From: Zygnema cylindricum
Lineage: Eukaryota; Streptophyta; Zygnematophyceae; Zygnematales; Zygnemataceae
Assembly (NCBI GenBank): GCA_037447655.1
Contig: JBBHKE010003354.1
Span: 72,541-136,540, forward strand
DNA: 64,000 nt
Direction of reading: 5' to 3'
The position numbers and the translations under genes are program-made. This document shows, piece after piece, positions 56,625-64,000 of the stretch (positions within the stretch are counted from its first letter, which is position 1; each line of letters starts with the position of its first letter). The notes beneath the pieces are model-generated. The model was not told the DNA's origin, did not search any database, and saw only the letters and a list, made by a program, of their open reading frames with translations.

Positions 56625-57068
56625 TTGTACGTACTACGTAGGAAAGTAGAAACCAGCATCCTAACGGCTGTGCAACAAATTGAACAAAGATTGTTTTTCG
56701 AAGCTTCGCCACGTTGCATCAAACTTGAATACGGTCCGTACTGTGTACCTTTAATATACGACAGGAAAGTTTGTCGGCTCGATGGCCAGCATGGATCCGA
56801 CGCGTACATGTGTCCTCTACAATCATTCAGAGTATGCACACGCGTCGAAAAGCTAAAGCAAGTTTCGTGTTTCCTATACCGTACAGATGTACGAACGAAT
56901 AACCAAGAACAGCAAAAGTACAGAAGTACTAAATGTACCGCAATGAAGGAGCTCCTAAGACACTTCTTAGCAATCCAAAGCTTAAAATTGTCATCTCATT
57001 TTCAAAACCGCATCTGTAGCAATTTTAGTTTTGAAGAATTTCGATTTTTTCTCATTTTTGATTCTTAA
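56625..57068 (+). CDS. Unidentified 147-codon frame
   Basis: The frame has balanced amino-acid use but no motif I recognise (IEQRLFFEASPRCIKLEYGP near the start). It lies between transposon debris and the promoter of the LEA-like gene. It could be an old repeat rather than a gene. Confidence 0.2.
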   Translation: MYVLRRKVETSILTAVQQIEQRLFFEASPRCIKLEYGPYCVPLIYDRKVCRLDGQHGSDAYMCPLQSFRVCTRVEKLKQVSCFLYRTDVRTNNQEQQKYRSTKCTAMKELLRHFLAIQSLKLSSHFQNRICSNFSFEEFRFFLIFDS

Positions 57069-57390
57069 CTGTTTTATCATACTTTGCTGAGTTTTAAATT
57101 TTATATATACGAGAATATCTAGGAGAAGACAAATACGAAAAGAAAATTAAAAGTAGACATCCTTTGATTGACCTTTTTTTCCCTTTTTTTTGAACTTTTC
57201 CTTTATTTCTCTTTTTTCTTAGGATTTTGTACTTTTTGCAATACATTTATTGAAGGAGGGGGAGGGAGGGAGAGGGAGGGAGAGTTCAGGTTTGTAAAGT
57301 TGGCAACTGGTCTTCTATTGGTCGCCTGAAGCGGTCCCAAATGCCTCGATTGGGGGGAAATTCGAATTTTGGGGGGGGTGTAAGTTTGGG

Positions 57391-57398
57391 TATAAATA
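57391..57398 (+). promoter_or_regulatory. TATA box of the LEA-like gene
   Basis: TATAAATA, preceded by GC-richer sequence and followed within 70 bp by a CT-rich tract typical of plant 5' leaders. It is the best candidate core promoter for the coding exons at 58213 and 59310. Confidence 0.6.
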
Positions 57399-57462
57399 CC
57401 TGTTTGGCGGGACGACTTCTCTGTGACACCTATCTCTCAGCCAGGGAACTGCTCAAGGAGGT

Positions 57463-57618
57463 GTCTCTCTCTCTCTCTCTTTTTCTCTTTCTCTGTCTCT
57501 CTGTCTCTCTCTCTCTTTCTCTTTCTCTCTGTCTCTCTCTCTCTCTCTTTCTCTTTCTCTCTCTCTCTCTCTTTCTCTTTCTCTCTCTCTCTCCCTCTCT
57601 CTCCCTCTCTCTCTCTTT
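57463..57618 (+). repeat. (CT)n tract in the probable 5' leader
   Basis: About 155 bp of CTCTCT with TTTCTC interruptions, 70 bp after the TATA box. The Leu/Ser/Phe frames reading it are artefacts. Confidence 0.9.
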
Positions 57619-58212
57619 TTTGTTTCTTTCTGTTATTTTTTTTGAAGTATGCTGTCTGAATCGGAGCTAAATTCAGTTTGTGAAAGTAAATACGGAGAAA
57701 TAATAATAATTACTATTCCTGCTCTCATTATTTATTACTTTGATGATTATTTTATAATTTTTAGGACATAGTTTTGTTTACAATAGGAGTTTTAATTTAT
57801 AGTTTGAATTTATGCTGGCTTTCTACCTGGCTAATTATTATTTTATTTAATGTTTATTCATTTATTTATTTTCTGACTGATGTGACAAGAGAGTATTTCA
57901 AGGTTTGACAAAAGAAAATGAAATTTAATAATACTTAAGCAGGATTTTTTCGGTTTTGAATATTTTTTCAGTTCTGGGTAGTTTCGGAGTTTTGGATGAT
58001 TCATCAGTCCATTTTTGGATGATTTTGTATTTCTGGATAATTTTTGTTTCTGGATGATTTGTTCATTTAGGAAAATAATGCGATATTCTCTCCTTCACTA
58101 ACATATGAGTTTTATTAATATATGTATATTTTATATTTCCGTCACCACAGAGCCCTTAGATTCTGGAAGCTCCTACCTTGCGGCGGCCGCTGGAGACAAG
58201 AAACCGATAACT

Positions 58213-59854
58213 ATGGCGAAAGCCGGACATCATGGTCAGTTGCTTGGTTTTTCAACCCCTTCTTTTTTGTTGGGAACCTTTGTTTTTTTTTGTATTTTTT
58301 TTTCTCTTTTTTTCGGTTTTTTGTGGGGACCTTTTTTTTTTCCTTTGGAACCTCTTTTTTTCGTTCTTTTTTGTTGGAACCTCTTTTTTTCTTGGAACTT
58401 TTTTTTTATACGGTTTTTTTTATATTTTTTTGCGACGTATTCCTTATGTGTCATATCGTATTTTTTTTCCCGGGGGGGGAGGGGGGGGGGGGGAGGATTG
58501 TGGGGAAATGGGTCTTGGATGCATTTGTGTGTCTGTCGATTTTTTTTTTTTTTAATTTCACACTCTTTCTTTTTCCTATGGTCTACAATGAGCATTGTTT
58601 CTGCAATAATTTGGATTCGGTAACTAGTCCGAGGGGTAACATAAAGAAATGCTTTCGCTCTGCCGAGATTATTTTCGTTTGGAGGTTTAGTATTCTAATA
58701 GTTTTGATGGAGTTTATTATTATAATTGTTTGATACAGCATCGTAGTCAAAATCATAACTGACATTCAAGTTTCACCGATTAGTTTTTATGCCAGCTTTA
58801 CACAATTATAGTAATATCAAACAATAAACTCTTACAAAGCTTTTTATGGGTTTTTTTAAGCTTTATGCTTGAGATTGCCTGCTCACCAAATTATAAGATT
58901 GTGCAAGTCAACGGATATCGCAATTAATTATGTTTTTGACTTTGGTGATTTTATTATACAAACTGATGAAAGAATTGATAAGAGAATGGAATGCATGAGT
59001 AATAGGGGAATCAGCTCTAAGCTAGTATCGGTGTTATTGGCCAGTAATCGGAGTAATCGTCCAGATTAGCAACGTCAGTTATAGAGTAGCGTAGAAGTGA
59101 AAACGATTTCATTTTTTATTGGGGGAGCATGTAGCTCGTGTTTTCGGTGTGTTCTGCTTATCGCTAAAAAATTGTTTCCGAGTCCTCGTAGTGTATATTA
59201 TTTTTCTTTACTATTTATAATAACAAAAATTATATTTGAGATCGATAATGCTTCTCAATACTGTTTGAAACTGGTGGGTGTTTAACATGTTTCCCTCATC
59301 ATCAAACAGGCCACGAGGAGAACGATACCGATGACCACTCTTTACACACAAGGGAGGAAACGGACAAGCTCGTATTGGACACAAGAATTGTCGATGATGT
59401 CGATCCTGAAACAAAGGAGAAACCAAAACTGACAGAGAGGATGATGGGCCAGATGAGGGACAAGTTTGGGATTGGCAAGGATTCAATCGAAGGTGGAGAT
59501 CCACACCCGGAGATCAATCTCGAGAATAAAAATCACCCAACTATGATGGAGAAGACAAAGGGAGCCTGGGATTCTATGTTCGGTAAAGCGAAGGCTATGG
59601 AGAGACAATTGGATCATGTGACTCGAAAACCGGCGGCTTCTGAGACACAACCAGTTTCAAACGTTGAAAAGTTATCTCCTTTTAGTGGGCCTACCGACGG
59701 TAATGCGGCCGGAGCTTTGGCGTCGATACCTCCTCATACCACAGATGGTGTATACGCAAATGATGTAAAAGCCCCGGGAATATGGACTCGTACAAAAGAG
59801 GAGCTCGAGGCTGTCGGAGAGGCTATAAAAGAGATTGTGACGCATAAAAAGTGA
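58213..59854 (+). CDS. Small hydrophilic LEA-like protein, two coding exons, 188 aa
   Basis: Coding exons 58213-58234 and 59310-59854 join in phase (G/GTCAGT donor, ACAG/GCC acceptor; 567 nt with stop). The upstream end of the first exon (acceptor CACCACAG near 58152) is in the same frame, so a longer N-terminus is possible. The protein is strongly hydrophilic, with a His/Glu/Asp-rich start (MAKAGHHGHEEND), no Cys, helical Lys/Glu stretches (LTERMMGQMRDKFG, MMEKTKGAWDSMFGKAK) and a C-terminal VKAPGIWTRTKEELEAVGEA segment. This composition resembles late-embryogenesis-abundant or low-temperature-induced protectants, and the C-terminal segment recalls a short conserved plant motif. Function is inferred from composition. 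The intron holds T-rich and G-run sequence (58240-58560). Confidence 0.7.
58255..58560. repeat. T-rich, G-run low-complexity intron segment
   Basis: Long T runs with TTTTTTGTTGGAACC phrases, then CCC followed by about 25 bases almost all G (58471-58497). The hydrophobic Phe-rich frames here are not genes. Confidence 0.85.
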
Positions 59855-61560
59855 GTCGATTGGAATAAGACGTTCCTGCGACATTCATAAAACAACATTC
59901 ACACGACATTCATGCGATATTCACGCGACATCAAATCAAGGGTGAACATTACAGTTTGAGGCTGTTGGGAAGAATATAATGAGTTTCTTCCGAAAAAGTC
60001 GGGCTGGAGTAAGTATGTCGTACGTGAGATTGGGCATTTGAGGTCAACTAGAAGCAAAACGACTTCACTTTTGTAGTTTAGCGGCTTCATCTGCAGTTTG
60101 GTTTGCAGGTCCATGTACAGAGAAAAACGTACAATTGAATGTAACATAGAAGTAATCGGTCAAAACAGGATTTAAGTTTTAAGAGATGTCAGTGTTTGCG
60201 TTGAGACAGTGGTTGACGGTCTGTTGTGTCACATAGCATCAGTTTTAAAATCGTATTGACTCATGTATTCGATTTTGTTCTGTTTGTCTTGTTGCCAAAA
60301 TTTTACAACACAACTGAAAGATCAGTTATTCACACTAATTTGAGTTTGAGGAAAATTTTGAGCAATCGAGTTAGGCTGTTCTCAAGTTGTAAATTTTTTG
60401 AGGAGCATTGAAATTGAAATTGTAACTGTTCGTTTACTCTGAAATTATGAAATTGTTGAGTATTGTAGAACCACAACTACTGCAAGTGTTTCCTCAAATT
60501 TTATACTTATCCTAAATTTTTTTTTAGGAACTCTCCCACCTGTACAAAGGCCATATCATATCTATAAATTGAAAAAGACACTGCCTAGTTCTTGATGAGA
60601 ATTGCTTTATAGAAATATATGTAAGTGAAGTTATCTTTCAACTTGCATATGATGAAGAAGTCAGGACATATGAAAATCCTAAAATTTCTTCATTACCATT
60701 AATAACGTTCTTCATTCATTAATACCCCACAATTCTTTTGTACAAGAAAACATTGTGGCAAAAAAATACACACAATATAATGTGGCCCAATGGCTGTCGG
60801 GAACCAAAAATAAGAAGATATTAAACAAAAGACGTCAGGATATTTGTTGGTTTTCTTTACAAACACAAGACACCATGAAGGCTGATAAAGTACTTACATG
60901 AAATAAACTTACCCTTTTACAAGGATGTATCGTAGTTTTTTTAACAACCGTCCATATGATTTCCACAATTTTTTTACGAATTGTACGAAACAAGGGTAAA
61001 CAAATGTCAAAACAAGGATAAAGTGAAGTAACTAATAACCATGAGGTAGCCAGCATCTCTTATGTAAATGAACAGAAAGTCAAGATAACGCATACAGTAT
61101 GGGGTGACCACATATAGCGTTTCAAGGGTTATCAGAGATTTGAAATGTGAGAGAGAGTGCACCAAAGGGGATAAATAGACACCATTCAAAACAACAAATA
61201 TCTCCAATTATTCCGAATTTTCTGAGACTGATCACCTGATGCGTGCACAACACATGATTGGCATCGTTAAGTCATAATTGTAAACATCATCGTCAACTGC
61301 ACGTTAAAATTTCCCGTTCAGAAAGAAATCCAACGGACTAACACAAGAGGGAGGATGCATGAAAAAACCGCTTCACTGAAAATACACAAGTGGCCGTTTT
61401 TTGGCGGTAATGCTGACATAAAAAAAAAGAAGAAAAACAAAAAAAAACAAAAAATGGAACTACTAGGGCTTAATCATCAGTTAAGGAACTAAAATAGGTT
61501 GTCATAAAGATGAATGCGGCAGAGCATATGAAGGCAGTAACTAACAAATAGCCATTACTA
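59855..61560. other. 3' region of the LEA-like gene and intergenic sequence
   Basis: No further plus-strand coding exon is visible. Short direct repeats of ACATTCA-GCGACATTCA occur at 59880-59935. The part after about 60700 may be intron or 3' sequence of the minus-strand gene starting at 63388, but no exon could be assigned. Confidence 0.4.
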
Positions 61561-62031
61561 CCTTTACCTGACTCTCAATATATTCTTGCCCCATGAAATT
61601 AACATCGTCAATTAATTTGCTACTTCATCGATAAAAGGGCAAAAAGAAAAGAGAGTTTGATACAATATTTAAAAAAAAAAATCTTTTATACATGCTACCA
61701 CTTTTATATGCACACACACTTAAGCAAATAGCTTCTTAATTTGGAGATGGTAAACTACTTGTATGTGTCCTTCTTCCCTATCTTTTGTCAAAACAATTGA
61801 CTTGCTAAGTTCCAGAGTGTTGAAGTCCAAAGCAAGACTTACATGGTACAATATCCGTCGAACACGTTATTTGCAAATGATTTGAAAGATGTCATCAAAT
61901 CGAGACAAAGTTTAACAAAAAATATAAAGAAATCTCTCAAAACTGTTGGCTTTTTCTTTCATCTTCAGGGTTTCTGCAAACGCCGGATCATTGACGTGGC
62001 AAAGAGAAGGAGAACCAATCAGCAAAAAGTA

Positions 62032-62228
62032 CACTGCTCATCGCAACTACTGTAAATCACTCTCATTCGAGCTATTTTTTTTACCCAAAATAAAAAATTA
62101 GTGCTAACAACACCATTTAGTTGGGTGGCCCATAAGGAGCCACGTGACACGTAATTTTGAGTAGTTAATTACAATAAAGGGCTAACGCTAACAATTCACT
62201 ACAGTAGCTTTAATAACGGTTGGCAGTG
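62032..62228. mobile_element. TA-flanked TIR element F, 197 bp
   Basis: Left CACTGCTCATCGCAACTACTG, right TTTAATAACGGTTGGCAGTG, TA on both sides (62030-62031, 62229-62230). It is a diverged, short relative of A-E. It lies in what would be an intron of the minus-strand gene. Confidence 0.65.
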
Positions 62229-62716
62229 TAGCTCCTCAAAATTTCACTGCTCTAGAACAATAATTGCTTAAGAAAACATGAGAATGAGGGTGATGACACT
62301 CAAAACCATATATATCCCCGCTTTCCAAAGTTTACAGCCAATTTAAAAAGTGCGACTTTCACCTTTATTAGTCTGGACAAAAATGTAAAATACCAAGTTT
62401 TGGCCATACACATAAAAAAAGTGACCAAAGTAACAACCAAAGAAAAAAGTACTTGGGAGTCTTAAGTCACCACAAAGGTCGTTTCTTTCTTTCATACATG
62501 AATTGGTGGGGAGCTATAAAACCTCTTTATCTGTATTTTAGACCTTTCCACACTGTTTATTACATTAAGAGGTGTAATTAACAAACTTAAAGACATCCTT
62601 TTCTCACAAAAAAAAAAAAAAAATACAAATTTCAATACAAATGAACCCTGAGAAGTTAGCGCCAACCCCATCAAAATCCAGAAAAACTTGATAAAAGCCC
62701 TAAAATTTCATCTTAC

Positions 62717-63388
62717 CTTACTCTCCTTAGCCTCCCTTTTGGCTTTCGCAGCTGCTATTTTTGCCTCCCTTGCCTCCCTTGCACTTCCATATTTCCCCCC
62801 ATGTTGATGCATTCCAGTTATGGCGTCTGCCTGCCATCTCACACGTGTCACGTGGAGGTTCAATTTCACCTCTTACCAAAATTGATGTGGCTTTTGTCAA
62901 CATACTTATAGTTGCATAAAAATGAATATGAGCACAAAATTAGTCAAATTTGGCAAATTGGTGGGATTTCGAGCATGGCGTTTTGATTTGGTTGAATTTG
63001 GGCTCATGTCCGTACAATGTTCACATGTGTAGTTAGTTCCATCCTAACTCCTGTTGAACCCTAGAATTTTTTTGACCTAATTTCCTAGAAACAACAATTA
63101 GTGTGGACCACACCAAAGGCGGTGGACAATGCAATCCTAATTATGTTAATGAACCAAAACCTGAAAGTCGAGGATGACTATGGACTTCAAATTCAAAAAC
63201 CTCTAAAAACACTTTCAAATCAAGACCCTAAACATCTGAAAATACATGTTCGTAGAGGAGTTCGCACGTGCGAACAACGGCAGAGGTTCAGTGCATGTAC
63301 CTCCTTGGCGGATTCTAGCGCCGCCGCTTTGAGCGACGTCACCGCCGACAGCTGGCGCGCGGGAGGGCGGCGCAGTCTTGGGCGGCAT
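62717..63388 (-). CDS. First two coding exons of an unidentified plant gene (partial)
   Basis: Exon 1 (63388-63301) starts at ATG and encodes a disordered N-terminus (MPPKTAPPSRAPAVGGDVAQ) in GC-rich DNA, ending at CAAGGAG/GTACAT. Exon 2 (62871-62717) joins in phase and encodes LHVTRVRWQADAITGMHQHG then an Ala/Lys/Arg/Glu-rich helix, ending at a consensus donor (AAG/GTAAGA). Together they give 81 codons without a stop. A further candidate exon at about 61620-61567 (DDVNFMGQEYIES, donor CAG/GTAAAG) would need another exon between to keep phase. I do not recognise the family. The promoter would lie near 63400-63700. Confidence 0.5.
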
Positions 63389-63755
63389 GGCACAATACTA
63401 TGTTCAATGGCTCTGCTTTTGGCTTTCGTGAGTACTGATTCTGAAAGGCTCTGGTTTCAGATTTCGCAGGTACGCAGAGGAAAACCAGAAGGGGGAGAAA
63501 GGTGGCGGCATACTGATTTCAAACAGATTCAAGGAACCGATTTGCCGTTACCTGTTCGCCATTACAGCCCTGTCCCGTCCAAATAGATTCCAGTTTTATC
63601 ATGTCTGTACTGTACGGTTTAGTTCAGTAATGTAGTTCTGTTCTGTAATGTACCCTGCGTCAATTGTTCTTCTAATGTACTGATTTCAAATTATCGCATC
63701 TACAGTACAGTACTTTACCGTACAGTACTGTAGGCTTGTTTATTTTAATATTAAT

Positions 63756-64000
63756 CATAGTTCAAAAGTAGGTGACCGTACGACCATACAATATGCCTAT
63801 TGTATGCAAAACATACAATATGGCCTTAAGACCCATATTGTATTGGCTGCAAAATGAAATAATATAGTAACAAACTAACAGGGTTGAGTTGTCACATCGT
63901 TCGATAGAGAATTAAACGTCATGTCTAAATTTGAAAAAAAAATCGGACAAAAAAAACTTTTTCTGTGAGTTTTGAGCGACTTTTTATTTAAACCGTCAGA
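63756..64000. mobile_element. hAT-like element K, copy 4, cut by the window end
   Basis: Left end CATAGTTCAAAAGTAGGTG followed by CAATATGCCTATTGTA and CATACAATATGGCCTTAAG, as in copy 1. It runs to the edge at the start of the internal repeat units. Confidence 0.85.

Noticed and set aside
57341-57670. Ser/Leu-rich frames
   Set aside because: Translation of the CT repeat in the 5' leader.
58105-58733. Phe-rich, membrane-like frames of up to 203 codons
   Set aside because: Produced by T runs in the intron of the LEA-like gene; frames overlap in all registers.

Overview
This window is nuclear DNA of a streptophyte plant, most likely a land plant and possibly a bryophyte or another non-flowering lineage. 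The reasons are interrupted genes with GT-AG introns, a plant-type dephospho-CoA kinase, a GT14 (Core-2/I-branching) glycosyltransferase of plant type, a small hydrophilic LEA-like gene, and a dense layer of Copia LTR retrotransposons and terminal-inverted-repeat (TIR) DNA elements. I cannot name the species. Host genes cover only a few kb; most of the window is repeats nested in repeats.

Layout. 1-750: tandem repeats. 1.7-9.7 kb: a decayed coding block with an OTU-type cysteine protease reading frame, a charged linker and a piggyBac transposase. The transposase is interrupted by a complete, very young Gag-only LTR element (4678-8886, TSD CGAAA, LTRs differing at one base that I found). 10.7-14.1 kb: a minus-strand Copia with one 5' LTR. 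14.4-24.6 kb: two oppositely oriented solo LTRs (TSDs AATCT and ACGAC), two TIR elements of about 700 bp, and a second LTR element without coding sequence (21004-24561, TSD CTTAG). 24.6-34 kb: repeats, a 0.5 kb polypurine tract, and TA-flanked and 8-bp-TSD elements. 34.2-37.5 kb: a GT14 glycosyltransferase in six exons that do not join in frame (pseudogene or indel-laden sequence). 38-48 kb: TIR elements, the remains of an LTR element with a classical initiator-Met primer site, and a degraded plus-strand Copia (40.8-46.4 kb) cut by two further elements. 49.6-51.0 kb: dephospho-CoA kinase on the minus strand, three exons joining cleanly. 51.5-56.6 kb: a striking stack of three element families inserted next to and inside one another. 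57.3-59.9 kb: a LEA-like gene with a TATA box and an intron of about 1.1 kb. 62.7-63.4 kb: two phase-compatible 5' exons of an unidentified minus-strand gene. 63.76-64.0 kb: start of another 8-bp-TSD element.

The host genes do not form a pathway. Dephospho-CoA kinase is housekeeping CoA synthesis, GT14 enzymes decorate arabinogalactan or related glycans in the Golgi, and the LEA-like protein is probably a stress protectant. The most interesting biology is in the mobile elements. Two LTR elements have a primer-binding site complementary to the anticodon arm, not the 3' end, of initiator tRNA-Met (a half-tRNA primer as in Drosophila copia), and the ATG this brings into the primer site lies in the Gag frame. 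A piggyBac transposase sits downstream of an OTU protease. Two unrelated TIR families (here called H and K) lie side by side, in the same order, at two independent loci. The family labels used here (A-F, H, K, L, P, Q, R, S) are mine.
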